DNA of 64,000 bases. It comes from Datnioides undecimradiatus. Taxonomy: Eukaryota > Chordata > Actinopteri > Lobotiformes > Datnioididae. The first letter of the stretch is position 1. The number at the start of each line of letters is the position of its first letter. A model generated the notes under the pieces. It was not told where the DNA came from. It did not search any database and saw nothing but the letters and a program-made list of their open reading frames with translations. The translations under genes and the position numbers were made by a program. Of the stretch, positions 44,701 to 58,354 are shown piece by piece. Location of the stretch: NCBI GenBank assembly GCA_008933995.1, contig WARS01000015.1, positions 13,834,957-13,898,956 on the forward strand, written 5' to 3'.

Positions 44701-47700
44701 ACTTTGAACCCCGTGAATTTTGGATGACAGTGAAGGTGTGTGGTATTGAGGTATAACCTACCACAGACTGTGCTTGTTAGGGCGATAAATTATTGTTGGT
44801 TTTAGTTGGAGAAGGTAATACCAGCCTTATTTGTTTAATGACATTGTCACATCTGAATTTATTGTTACTGACTCTGCCTTGACATTTGATCTGCTCAACC
44901 AAGCTGTAACAGACCACTAGAGTTTAGAATTTCACTGGTGCTACTTAGGTAAAGGTATAATGTACTCAAAGCTGGCCAGAACTTCAAGTGCAGCTTTCTC
45001 CTCTGCGTATCAAACAACATCATTTCCCTTCACTTAAAAGCGTGACACATGGATACAGTGAGCGAGAGAGCCTTGGGGATTTTAACTTAAATCTTTGTGA
45101 AACATCAATGCAAAGCCTGGAGGTCTACATTTCCTTAGATGTGCATGTGTGTGCATTTGGTTATGAGTCCTTAGATTTTGATTCTCAGAGGATGGCCAAA
45201 AGGTGCTCTGCAGGAGTTCACTTTATTCTTTCCGCATTACAACAGTTGTAACAAGGAAGCTCATGTAGAGAGAGATTCTCACAGGCAGGCGTGGGAGTGT
45301 GAGGTTTTGACAGTGCTGAAACTGAAGCAAATGTGTGATATTGACCTGAGCCTCTGTAAGGTGGTGGGAGGAGATGTTCATGAAAAATTGGGCTGACTGT
45401 CCTGGAAAACTTAAACAGGTTGATTCACAAGCAAAAAAGGCTGACTAGTATTGTTTTGGTTTTTGCATGAAACTTGAATCTACCATTATATGACGTCAGA
45501 CAAAAAAACACACACAGTGGTGTTTTTCCCAGATGTAAGCTAAGATCCTGCAGTAACTGCACTAAAACAAGCAAAAAACATATTTTTATGCTAGTACCAA
45601 CCTGCCTGACATTGTGAATTCATATAATAATTTTAATCATTATATGATAATGTTACACAATTTAAAAACAGAGGTTTCAGTCTTTTGCACGTAGAAATGA
45701 AAAGAAGTTGTTTCAATTTAAGTATTTGTCATTCCCTCCTAATCATGGCTACAGTAAATGCACCTCAAAAGTCTGTCTCTGAATAAACAGGATTAAAAGC
45801 ATTAATGAAAATGAAAATGTTTTTTTGAGCTTTTTATATAAGGGAACCCAAATAAAACATCCAGATATAACAAGATAGACACTTTTCTGCTAGTGAGTGG
45901 CTGCCGTCTAAATGAGAGATGACTAAAATGGTCCATGAGCCATTTCCTGTCTTTAAAGACCCCATGAAACAGGCATTTGAACTTCCTGCTAAACAGTTCA
46001 TGTACAGTGGTCACCACTCATGCTTCCTGAATAGAGGGATTGTTTGGCCTATGAAATGTGTCAAAATTGGTTTCCAATAATTCTAGTTTTCTTGACGTAG
46101 CTTTTTGTGCCTGACCCAAAATCTAGATGATATATATATTTACCTCTAAGAAGACTCACAAATTCACACATTTGCTAAATATTTTTTGCATACAAAAGGA
46201 AAAACGTTAAATCAGCAAAATTGGTGGCAGCTAATTTTTGAACGGATCATTTACTCTAATCAGCTCTAAATTTTCTAACGATCTCCTAATTGTGTCAGCA
46301 GTTTGAAATTGCACATTTTTTTTATTATTATGACTTGGTGTAAATCGTTGTTTTGCAGATAAAACCGATTAATTTGAGGTAAAACAATTTACTTTAACAG
46401 GAATGACATTACGTTGTCATTTCATCAGGACTTCAACATCCCAACACTAAAACAGAATGTGTTTACCAGTAAAACGTGCTTATCAGAGCGTACAGCAGGT
46501 CTCTGTAAACCTTACCCCAAGATAACACCCTGGTTCCTGGCAAAGGGTGAAAAGCAGCATCAGAGTGAGCTCAGATTACTTAAAATTACATATAAAATGT
46601 GTCTGACTTGCTGTCATTCTTTTAAAAATAGTTTTTTGACATTTTACTGCTGATGTTTGACTGGCAGCTCTGCAGCGACGCAATTAAAGGACATTTTGTA
46701 TTTCCAAGTTAAATGACCTCAGGGGGAGTGTATAGCCTCTATATATATCTTTCTGAGATACATAAGAATCAGGACATGAATTAAACCTCGCTGCATGACT
46801 CATGTAATGTGTAGGTTTAATGCCATTATTAAATCTTCTTTTTTTTTTGCCCCCAGTGGCTTCAGCTCTGCCTTTTGAAAAACGGTTATGCTATAGTCTC
46901 CTGCATATCAATCAGGATATTCATTTTATCTCTGGACACCAAACTTAGTTCATATTTCCTGTCATTGTATCACCAAGGACAGTTTAATGAAAATCCGAAG
47001 CTTAAGCTAAGCCATAAACAGACTCATTAAATCATTAAATTCTGATAATTGTAATTTCTCTCGTCTGAATTTAAAGTTCTCACCGTTTGACTGGTGCCAG
47101 CAGCTGCAACAGAAAATCAACATGATGTTACGGTGACTTTGTGCATTCCCTGGTTCTGTTGTTCAGAGAAGATTGGCATAGATCTGAGAGGCAATGCTCA
47201 GACAAACAAGGACAATATTATATTTTTTAAAATTATTATATGTAATAATTTAATCATTATATTATATATAATTATTATTTTTCAGACACTCAAGCCTCAA
47301 GTAAGTTGAGTCGAGCCATACTTTTGTGTCTGATTTCAACAGTGTTTCAGATTTCAGTCTTATATTGTCACTCTTTGATGTGCTGCATCAATTTTTTATT
47401 TGAATGTCGACAGTGAACTGACGAAAGGTACAACACCATTTTTCCTGAACTGAATTACTGCAGTATCTCTGTGTGAACGGCCAATTATCATCTCTAAAAA
47501 TATTACAATGCCAGTGTCAAGCACATGTCCTAAACAAAGAACATGCAGGTCTGACCTTTAAGTCACTGTGGGATTTGTCCATTTCCTGTGGCTGGAGCAG
47601 GAGGAAGCAGTTTATCACTTGGGCAGATTCAGTCCCTCTAAGACATTTATAGTTGACCCTCGCAGGAGATTCGGTTTTTTGGGGGGTGCACACACAGGAT

Positions 47701-48707
47701 GTGAGAGTTTTGCTTTGTAAATACTGTTGTGGCAGGATGTCACTTTGAGTATGCTTACTGCCATCAAAGGGTCAGTCACTCGGTCCAGTCCAGTGTCCTG
47801 CTGCATACATCACTGTATGATATCAGCAACTATTTTTTGTTTTAAATTCTCAAAATCGAACAAAAAACAACTAAAAATACAAACGCCAGAATCAACATCA
47901 CAAGAGGGCCTGCCTTTGGTATATGCTGTGCTTCAACAGAGCACGTTTTGGATATTATGCACGTTTTATTGGAATCTAAAAGTGATGTTGGCATGTTAAA
48001 TCCTGTTCAGTTTGACCATCTATAGATCATTAATAAGAATAACCGAAAGAATAACCTATGTTTGGCAGTGTACTTGAATCAGATCAGGAAAAAAACAATC
48101 TTGTCTTTGTAAAATCTGGTACCTCAGACACTCTTCAGTGTGACCTTTGCATGATTTTTGAGCAGAGAGTCAGCTGCTCATTTATTCTCAATATATAATA
48201 ACAAAGATCCAATTTTTTGGATTTTTCTCTCCATACAATTCCAAATTCACACTTAATGACACCTAATGTAGGGCCTTAATCAGTCTGACAGGCTCTTTAA
48301 ATAATAAAAAATAAAAAAAGTAAATTTTATAATAAAAATCAGTCAAAAACAGATAATGAACACAATATAACCCTACACAATTCTTAATATACCATTTGTA
48401 TACCATGGCTGCTCTGATACTGAATATAATCTTCTTTTCTCCTCATGTTGTTTGCAGCCTAAATGCAACACATGCAGGACTGCATAACTCAAGATCAAAC
48501 AGCCACCAAACCAGTGGTTGCTGATGAAAAGCCTGTTGTTGAGGGCCAGTGGTCTTTGATCTCAAGTGGTAGCCCTAGCCCTCACTAGGTGTGTGTTTTA
48601 CTGTTTCTTAATTATAGCAAGGCTGCTGTCTGGAAGAATTTACTGGAGCAGGCACACAGGCAGGCAGCTTGACTGCTAAATGCTTATGAGGCAGATACTT
48701 CCTTTTG

Positions 48708-48726
48708 GCAGCAGCAGCAGCAGCAG
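48708..48726 (+). repeat. (GCA)6 microsatellite
   Basis: It is a short trinucleotide run in intron 3 and is not coding. Confidence 0.85.
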
Positions 48727-51017
48727 TGTGGGGGTGAAGTGAGGGTGATTGCTGGCCTGTGTGGGAGACAACCATCATGTTGCATGCATGTCAGAGAAAC
48801 CAGGGAGAGGGGCTTCCTGGTAAAAGGCAGATGAAACATATCAGCGCCCAGCTCTGTTTTCTGCCCCTTTACATCTAATGTGTGGAGCAGAAATTAATCT
48901 GTCACGATCAAAGCGTAGTGCAAATCGGAGCCTGTCAGCTCATTTATTTGTCATGTTCACTCCAGTGATGTATGATAAGAATTTATGCTATAAACCCAGA
49001 TTTTTCCAACTCATTACCAGGATTTAAATGGTTAAAGTCTGACTTCTGGAGCAGTTGTTAGAAAGCTTCATGTTCTCTTGTTGATTCTGATATGACATTG
49101 TTATCAGGGTCCTGTCAGCCCTTTAACAGCCTGAACTGTTGTTGAACCTGCACGCAAGTGATTTACAGTGTGTAGGATTTTGTTCAGGTTCTTTCACAGT
49201 CAGACTCAAACTGACTGATGACCAGATTGTTTTGAGGAAAGAAGATTTTTATTTTTAAGGTTCCATTTGTATAATCTACCAAACTGGGCTTTCTTTTTAG
49301 ATTACCATACTGAGAGTTTCATTTCTCAATACATATATTTATAGTTAAGGAAAGTAGTGGATTAAAGTGTTGAAAGTCACTGATCGATCAGTTGAGCAAC
49401 AGTATTTTGATTATTGATCATTCACTTCATTCTACTTTTCATTTCATTGATTACAGCTTTTCTTAGTTATATATGATTATAACAATACATTTTTACATGT
49501 CTGCAGCTGAATGGATAAAACAAATGATATGAAGACGCTTCCTTGGGCTTTGAGACATTTTTTACACTAAGTAATCAATGGAGCAAATGAGTGCAATACT
49601 GGACAATGTAAGCAGTAGTTAAAATGTCCATTAGTCACAGTCTTGCATACATTACACATTCATATTTATGTAATCTTTTCATAATGCTGGCAGTCTGACG
49701 AGGATCTGCTGCCGCTCCACAGACTGAACAGTGGATGGCAAATGATAAACATGGAAACATAGTTAGGATAATCAGTTTTTTTTTTCTGAAAAGCTTTGGT
49801 AAAATATTGATTTTAAACTAATTCAGATTCATCTGGATGCATGTTTTTTTTTTATATGCATGAAACAGAGGGATGCTGATGCTGGGATCATGGTCTGAAA
49901 TGAGTCTTGATCTCAGTGATTTTGCCCTGCAGTAGACTTCTGTGTGAAATTTCTTTTCCACAGAGAAACACTGCAGCTTTGGAGCTTTATGAATATTGAT
50001 TAGACCTGTAAAAATCCATAAACACTGACTCCATCCTCTGTGCCTGTATACATGTAAAGATCCAAGTGCAGACATGCAAAGCTGGTGTTACTCCAAAATC
50101 TTTAAAACACGAACTGCCCTTTCAACTTTGTCACTGTTTTTTGGGAAAAATATGGGCTCTGTTAAGGCATTTGCTTCTGTTTATGGGATATAATGACAGT
50201 ATGTGATCCTTGAAACACACCTGGTCTGCGTGGAGTTTTTTTTTTTTTTTGTGAAAGGACGGTAGTTTTACAAGTACAGTAGGTCCATTGTAAACAGTCA
50301 GCTGGTTATATGAGCCTCGTTTCTTTTTAATGTGGATGAAACATACAGCACACACTCACCAAAAAAGAGCATGAGAGCAAACAAGGAAGGAATGCAACTG
50401 ACCTCGAGATGTCAGAAGTGGATGTCTACTGGATCATTCCCATCCCCCCTGAAAGTGACTCAAACTTCATGTCTGGCCTCCCCTCGTGTGCTCACAGGGT
50501 TTCCCTCGTCACAGACTTGATGGTTCACATGCTGCAGATATTTTATTGTGGAGTCATTTTCCCTGAAAGGCAAAGATGAGAGGCTTCTCATGTGTGACGT
50601 ATTTTTGGACTTAAGGACTCAGGGTGCAATCTGTTTTTTGTACAACTATGCAGAGCGGGGGAGATGATCGATGAGTATGAATTAATGAAAAGCTCCCACA
50701 TCTGGTTTCAGATGAGTAACTCCCTCATGCTGTTTTTAAATGACATGAACAACGTGGAAGCCCCAGGCCTCAAAAACATTCACACATTGAATTAAAATAA
50801 GCAGCCTTCAGAGGTAAACGCTGAAATATGTTAAGCCACCAGTGAGCATTTTTGCACTTATGCGAAACTGATGCTGATTTGATTATTTTAGATAACACTT
50901 AACTTGTACTCTGGGATGCAAACACACATCTGACACTATAGCAGTGTTGAAATTAAATACTTGCTGCTGTTTTCCGGCATCAGAGCAGTGGGGCTGTGGA
51001 AATGGCAGTCGGTGGTC

Positions 51018-51370
51018 TAACACTTTGGTCCAAGCTAAAATTTGATACAGACATTCATGGTTCCTAGAGGCTGAACCCCTGTGAGTTTGTTGTACCCACC
51101 ATAAGGCTGATGTGTGAGGCCATCAGTGAAATGTCTCCACAACTAAGAAATGGTTGGCCATGCATGAAGTCTGGTCAGAAGTTTCATTTTATGTTTCTTT
51201 CGTGACGCTTTGCCTGGATATTAAAGACTATCCCAACAGCCTCAGCTATATTTACTGTTTTTTTTGTAGTGGACAACAACATACATGATAAACATCTGCT
51301 TGTTAGCATTGTCACTGTGAGCATGTGCGGTGTTAGCATTGAGCTAAATTTAGCCATTTAGCCAAGTTAT
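51018..51370 (+). repeat. Dispersed repeat family 3, copy 3
   Basis: The order is CTAACACTTTGGTCCAAGCT, GATACAGACATTCATGGTTC, CAGTGAAATGTCTCCACAAC, CCCAACAGCCTCAGCTATAT, TTAGCATTGTCACTGTGAGC and GTTAGCATTGAGCTAAATTT. It is in the same orientation as 44130-44700. Confidence 0.65.
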
Positions 51371-54300
51371 TGTTGATGGGTCATGCTGTTTGTTTCAGTC
51401 ATTGTTTGTTCTCATTCAGTGATGGTGTAGTTAGGATCAGCTTTGTCAAGTCTGATGTGAATCTGACGCTCCACTTACTAATTATTTATCTGCAAACTCT
51501 GTATATGTCACCATGTCACCATTAACACTTTAGAACTAGGGTTTGGTATGTAAGAGCTGCGATTTTGTGATAACATTGAATCTGTAGCTTTTTGAGTATT
51601 TCTTTTACTCTTTGAGTGTTAATGTTGCTCATCAATGATAAGAACAGCTTTTTGGCAATATCAGTGTAAAGTACCATGATTTATCCAGTATTTAAATCAC
51701 TAGCCAAAATCTCACATTCCCATCTTAATATCTTAAATATAAACATCCCTCCCTAGCCTGAGTTAACTCCATTCACTGGCAGACTGACCTTCAAAACATT
51801 TATAATGCAGTTTCATTACATACCGTTTATTTCAATTACAGTATGAACTGACATGTATAACTTAATAAAAGGCTTATTCTTTAATGACCCGATGGAGTAA
51901 TTTTTCCCTTTTAAATGAGATTTTGCAGGGAAAGCCATGTTGAATGCTGCTTTTTTTTCAGGTTTAAAACTTTTTAAAACATTTTTACATGCAGAGGATG
52001 AAGAAAAATCTGCCAAAGACCTTTTTAAAAAAACAACAAAAAACTGATCTCTACTGATACTCTGCTGAAACTTTCTGGAGCGCTACATGAGGTGTTGTAG
52101 AAACATCACTGAAAGTGGTTAGGGGGAAGTTGTAATGTGGGCAGTTTTCTTAAGTCAGAGCTGAGTCAATCTAAATGTGAATTATAGGCAAATGTGACAG
52201 CTGTATTATATGGTCTGGATGTAGATTTTTATTCATAAGGGACAAAGGAAAAAAATATCATTCCTCCCATTGTACCACTGACAGATTGTGATTTGAGTGA
52301 TCAAACAGAGTGGAGCAAATAGAAATCAGTTTGATTTGGTTCAGTATATATCCATGCGGCTCAGAACTGCAAGCAGATTTTTTTCCAATTGCCGCTGATT
52401 ACGGAACATCAGATTAGTGTCACATGTGAGAGGAAGGAGGGGGAAAAAAATCAGACTTTTTAGCTGCAGCATGAAGTACAACTATGTGCCATGAAGTACC
52501 AGCTTTTATTTCATCTTGACAAACAAACTGGAAGCTGCCTGGAAATACCTTAAAGCAACCATGAAATACTGCTTTAGCCTCGATCATTTGTTTCCATGAA
52601 GCAGGACAGCTGGAACAAAAACCTCCTCCTGCCCTGTGTTGCATGAAGGAGAGATTTTTTTCTTTTTAAGCAGGCCTTGGCAGACGCACCGACCGACCGA
52701 CTCTGACAGATACAGACAGACAGAGGCAGAGCTGACCCAAGAACAGCACTGAGTGGGTGTCCGACCGCTGATATTAACCTTTACTACGCCAGCGGCTGTG
52801 TAAAAGTTGGACACCTCTTAATGTGTGTCATGTTGCATAATCAGCTCTGCCAGCCAAAAAGGGTGAGGCACTGCTGTGTCTGTGGCATGTGAGACTCGCA
52901 AGTGTAAACACACTTGCAGGCCTGATGGGTAATGCACCAGTTAGAGTATCCTTTCAGAGCAAAAGCCTGCCTGTTGGAGGACTTTTTTTTTAAAGAAACT
53001 GAAATGCGCTCTTGCTCCTTTTTCACTGTCACTGTGCTCATGCCAGTTTTTTAACGCCTTCGTCCTCAAAGTCCGCCGGCAAGATTCGCTGCGGAGGAAA
53101 CGTTTACAATGCTGAGATTCATGAGGAGTGACAAAATGAGCAAATAAGATATGCGAATGTTTTGCTAAGAGCTACGTGTGTTCAGTGGCCTAAACTTTTG
53201 GCCTTGGAGACATAAAAGAGCATTCTGGACGTGCACAGCTCCTGACATATCTGGAGCTGCCGTGGAGGGGGAGGAAAAAAAAAAGCAAAGAAAATATCCT
53301 ATTTGATTAGAAAAAGAAAGTGAGCCAGTTCCTCTTTGCAGTGAACTGTAGTCGGGCACAAGAGTTTTATTCACTAATAGTTCTTAATGTTCCTTGTTGA
53401 CTTAGCCAAGGCTTGTTGCAGAGGCTTGACCCCAGAGCTGTTTGGGTATATGGTTTGAGGTACAGGAGGGGAGGTACACCAAGATATGCAAAGCCAAGCT
53501 GTTCCTTCCAAGTTTTCTCCTCAGCAGTCGAGCCTTCGGCTTGGTGTGTACAGCATGGGGTGCTTTTATTGATATTTATGCGTCGAAGCGTTTTTAATCA
53601 TGACCTGTACAAACTGAAGAGAAGCCCACATTTTCTGTTGTCGTTCCAAACACATTGAGAGCCATTCACAGGCGCAAAGGTTTTATTTTAAGTTGAGTGT
53701 GGATTCCTCACCGCCTCCTCAAAGCTGTCTGTAAATGTTTGCTCTGTTCGGTGGAGCAGCACAAAAAGACTGAACAGGAATAAATTCTGATATTGTTTCT
53801 CAAAGCTCAGCCTGTTTGTGCTTTTACCAAAAACTCTTATTTAGTTCATTATCTGTTTTGCTTTGTTTTTGACTTTCCCTTATTTCCATCTTTGCAGAAA
53901 CCGCATTCCAGGGCAACAAAATCTGCATCTGATGTCCACTTTTAAGACAGATGTGTCAGAAAAATGAAACGTGTTGAGACGATTCATTTTGTTAATTTGC
54001 CCAAGTAGACAGACAAATTTCTGTTTAATATTGTCAAGCGTTCTCCAAAATAGCTTTGACTTCTCTAGATTGAAGACTTTCAGTACCAGGCGCCCCCCGC
54101 CCCTTCCCCCCCTTCAAATCACAAGAAATTAACTTGTGTATTTTTTCCCCTTAAAGTTCCTTTTAAAGGCTGGGGATGAAAATGGCAGGTAATGATGACG
54201 AAGGTTTGCTCACATTTTTGAAAGCAAACACACCTTTGAACAACACCGAGGGTGAAAGGTGGCAGTGTCCAGGCTGAATTCAGACCTTTTTTCAACATTG

Positions 54301-55099
54301 CAGTACCTCAGCTTTTTTTTTTTTTTTAAACGAAAGCACGTTCATACCGACCTCCTTAAGAAGTTTAGACTGAAAGAGACTGTTTTTGAAACGCTGGAGC
54401 CCTTCAGCTGAATCCCATATGTTTTTTTTGGCAGACGAGTGCTGTCTGCTTGGCTGGGGCTGATGTTGGGGATATTAAACTGATGGAACACAGGGCTGTT
54501 GATTTCCCCCCCCCCTTTTTTTTTTTTTTTGAGGCTTGTGTTTAGAGCCTCTGTCAGACACCTGCTATTGTCTCATCGAGTGCAGGGTGGCACAAAAATG
54601 TGCCATTAGAACCTCTTCTGCTGTGGCAACAAACTTGAGATGGCAGAGGGGTATTTGGAGAGTCTCAAATCTTGTGTAATGTGAAAGTGTGTGTGGGTGT
54701 TTTAAGCCAAGTGTTGCACTGTGTTTTTCAACCTAATTATGTTGCCAAATAATCATCATCCATGAGGCATTTTATCTTGCCCTCCCAGAGGCAGCATTTC
54801 TAGCTGGAGAGGTTTTTCTGTTTGTGAAAGAGATTCCTGGATGATAATATGTGTAAAGTTTGGATGAAGGTGACGTGATGCGTGAATGCAGCTCATTGGG
54901 TGTGGTTCGATGATCACATGCAAGTGTTGGGCCACACATCAGTTCGCCTTTAGTCACTAGAAAACACAACTAGTTTGAGGTTTTGCAGATTTGTGGAGTT
55001 AGTGTGATCAATATAACCTTGTAGCACCTGATGACCTTTATCTTGGGTAGGTTCGATCACTTTTATTGCTGCAACATATTATTGTTCCCATTGTCCAAG

Positions 55100-55430
55100 A
55101 ATCAATTAGTCCATTGCTCCCAACCCTTTTTTGGCTTGTGACCTTTTTGAAACAAAGCAATGTCCGCTCGGGCATCTCCATCAGGGGCGGCTGTGGCTCA
55201 GCAGATCGAGAGAGTCGCCCATGAATTGCAGGGTCGGTGGTTTGATTTTCGGCTCTCAAATTGTGTAAAAGCTTTTGTGTAAAAGTAAGCTAAAAAAAAT
55301 GTGAGAACAGTTCATTTAGCTGCAACCCCTTGTAACCTCTTGTTTCACAAGGTTTCATTTTATTTGAGTAATTTCCAAAACCCCTGAGGAGGAAATCCAC
55401 AAGAAAGCCATGTATTGTATTGTACTGTAT
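55100..55430 (+). repeat. Dispersed repeat interrupted by a SINE head
   Basis: The left part reads CCCAACCCTTTTTTGGCTTG, GTGACC, AAACAAAGCAATGTCCGC. The right part reads TTTAGCTGCAACCCC, then GTTTCATTTTATTTGAGTAA. Both halves recall one fish repeat, with the tRNA-like segment at 55186-55262 between them. A nested insertion is the simplest reading; no clear target duplication is seen. Confidence 0.4.
55186..55262 (+). mobile_element. tRNA-derived SINE head
   Basis: TGGCTCAGCAGATCGAGAGA is an A-box-like segment and GGTGGTTTGATTTTCGGCTC a decayed B-box segment, spaced as in a tRNA gene. Fish SINE heads start with a similar GGGGCGGCTGTGGCTCAG. Acceptor-stem pairing is absent and no tRNA fold is complete, so it is not a tRNA gene. 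The SINE body after about 55262 is not recognisable. Confidence 0.6.
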
Positions 55431-56234
55431 TTCCTGATGGTATTAGAAAGACTAAAAGAATTCAAAATAAAAGCATCATACATACATCATGAAATATTGA
55501 AAGGCTTAGAAACGACTAGGTAGTGGGCATAGAGAAGGGTTTATATCACTTTTGTCAAAAAACCCTTGCATCCTGATTGAAATAATGTCCTACACAGTGG
55601 TTTCCTTCCACACTGTGTTTTTTCGTTGTTGTCAGGAGCCCACCCACAAACAGTTTAATGGGCCAGAGAAATGAGTGATTATATGCCCTCAAAATGGATT
55701 AAATTGTCTCCTGAAATGTGCCAGATACGTGACTCATGACAAAAAAACAAAGATTGTTTGCAGTCTCAAGTCTTTCGTTTTACTTCAAAACCAGGCTCGA
55801 AACTGCAACTGCAATACTTTGCATGTCTCAAACAGAAGTGAATCCCCTGGTTTCAATTCATCTAAATTCCCATTTTTTTTTATCTCATTTTATCTTGATT
55901 TGTCACTTCCTGTGAACCGTGATGGCATCCTTGCTATGAGCCGACAGTGCTAACTGCTGGTTCTAAAGTAGTCATGCTGCACAGTTCTCTCATTTATAGA
56001 TAATTACATTATGTTACTCCAGGGGAACTAACCATTCGGGTATGTCCTTCAATTATTCATCCAGCAGCCGTCTAAATGACTTTTTTTGTTAAGATGTTTC
56101 TGTGTGAGTAGGCAAAATTCCAATGCGAAGAGAGACTCCACAATCCTTTTTCCCTGAATTGATCCTTTTTATTTATTTCCTTCGATTTTTTTTTTTTTTT
56201 TTTTGTCTGTGTCATACATTAACAGACACACAGA

Positions 56235-56407
56235 TTACACTGGGGAACACAATTTTTGTTGAGTTAGGTCTGACAGCTGTTTTTAACTAATTTTTGGGTA
56301 GTGTGCAAGTAGTTAAGGTAAAAATTTACATTTATAGCTCTTTCTGGAGTGTTCAACTTGAGGACTATCGCGTTTGATGCTCCAACAATAGTCAGCCGTC
56401 ATATGTA

Positions 56408-56446
<39 letters not shown>

Positions 56447-56617
56447 AGCTAATCAGCGGAATTTTGCTTATCTGGAGGGTAAGCTGTGGAGAAAAAACTT
56501 GACGTGCTAGAAAAAAACTGACTGCAATTTTGGAATCAGCATGCCAATTTTAGTTTTGATCAGCATAAAAATCTAACTGAACAGAAATTTTTTTTTTCAA
56601 ATTGTTCCCCAGTGTTA
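56235..56617. mobile_element. Harbinger-like MITE, 377 bp, TSD TTA
   Basis: The terminal inverted repeat CACTGGGGAACA at 56238-56249 is matched exactly by its complement at 56603-56614. Both are followed inward by A/T-rich partly matching DNA. The element is flanked by TTA on each side (56235-56237 and 56615-56617), the 3-bp duplication typical of PIF/Harbinger. It contains no ORF of note. A CTA microsatellite lies in the middle. The clean ends suggest a fairly recent insertion. Confidence 0.8.
56410..56446 (+). repeat. (CTA)12 microsatellite inside MITE
   Basis: It is an uninterrupted CTA run of about 12 units, wholly within the element at 56238-56614. Confidence 0.95.
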
Positions 56618-58302
56618 TGGATCCGGCTGTGATAAAGATACATCTGGACTGTTTTGATGCCACCTTTGACCTATGATATGACAGTGACCACTTGAATATT
56701 TGTGATATATTGAACATTTTCTCTTGATTGTCAGCATTGTGATTTAAAAATTGTTGATCCATCTTTAAATAGTGTTGTTTATAATCAGGTAAGATCTACT
56801 GCTGTACTAATGAGTTTATCTGGAGTCCTTCCAAACATATTCAGCCAAGTTGTTTGTGAATCACTAAAAAAGCTGCAGTTTATTCAAAAATTCAAATCCC
56901 TTGGCATATGTTGACATAATGATTTCACAGTTTCTAGCTGCACTAGCTGCATGGCTGAAGGGATGACGATGCCCCCCCCCCTACCACCCTTTGAACTTTG
57001 TAGCCCCACCATGACGTAAAGACTGCTCCACACATGAGTGAACTGAACTGAAGAACTGATTTCCCATACACTTGTTTGAGGTTACAGGTAGTTTAGACTG
57101 CTTTGTTTAAAGAGGTAGCACTGGCAGGAGCATGTTGCTTCAGGGACTGACGAGGGTAATGGTTTATGAGACACCAAACAAACAAGGACATCAAACGTTT
57201 GATCTTCTGTCCTGTCGGCTGCACGGTAAACAGTGTTCCAAATTACAGAGTAATATACCAGGATTAGTGTGTGCACTGACTGTTTAACACTTCATGTACA
57301 TGGTGCTATCAAAAAGCTGTTAGACTGCTCCTGTAATGTTGAAAACTGCCCCTGGTTTAAATCTGGCTGCCACCCTCTTCAAAGTAGTCACCTTGTGCAG
57401 TGACAAACTGCTGCCCATGCTCCTGCCAAGCAGCGTCCCTTCAGCTAAGAAGTGTTACCAAATCCAGTGAACAGATCAAATGCTGAGTCAGATCAATGAT
57501 TTCATAACAACATGTATTAATGCACTGAAGTTTATTCCTTTAGAGAACCACCATTATTTCCCTTTGGCCCCACCATCAGGCCAGATTTGACTTATTTTTA
57601 AACCCTGAACCTATACTTATGATGTATACTTATGTAAATCCTGTAGAGTGTTAAAATAATCCATTCAGTTTACAGTTGCACATGATTTTACTATATACTA
57701 CAGATTAATACCATCAGCTTCAGCATTGGTGCATTTAATATGCTGGTTTCTTCTTTAACTCACATGTGTGCATAACCACTTTCAGCTCATCCTGGTGAAG
57801 AAAATATTAAATAAGCAATAAGATGAAAAGAGTTTCTTTACTCAGCTTTTTCTTCTTTAAGAATGTTAATCATATCTCTGCTTTAAGCACAGATGCAAAA
57901 ATCATTTCAGGACTGCTGTATCCAATTGGTTATGTCTTCATTCATTGAAATTGGTGAGAGCTCTGCACTCCCTGTGGTCAACAACAGATTACTGAAATGC
58001 CTCATTGAGGCAGGGGAGGATTTTTTTTTTCTTTGTTAAGACACAGGGAACGTGTTTCTGCTTGATATGCACATAGCACACTGCTTTATGTAAAACCATG
58101 AAAAAGAAACCAAATGAGGGATTTCATGTCATCATAGACAGCTTAGATAAAAAGGTTTAAAAACTACTGAAACAACCAGTATTGGCTGAATTGATCAGAG
58201 CTTTTCTTTGCTGGCCCAGTTTTCATCCCCAACAAAAAACTGTTAGTATTTTTTATATAACAGCATCATTCAGTGGAAGTGCAGATGGTGTTGTTTCTCT
58301 AT

Positions 58303-58354
58303 TTCTCTCTCTCTCTCTCTCACACACTCACACATACACACACACACACACACA
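58303..58354 (+). repeat. Compound (CT)n(CA)n microsatellite
   Basis: A CT run reaches 58320 and is followed by a slightly interrupted CA run to 58354. Confidence 0.9.

Noticed and set aside
55186-55262. Functional tRNA gene
   Set aside because: A- and B-box-like words are present, but there is no acceptor-stem pairing and the B box is decayed. A SINE head is the better reading.
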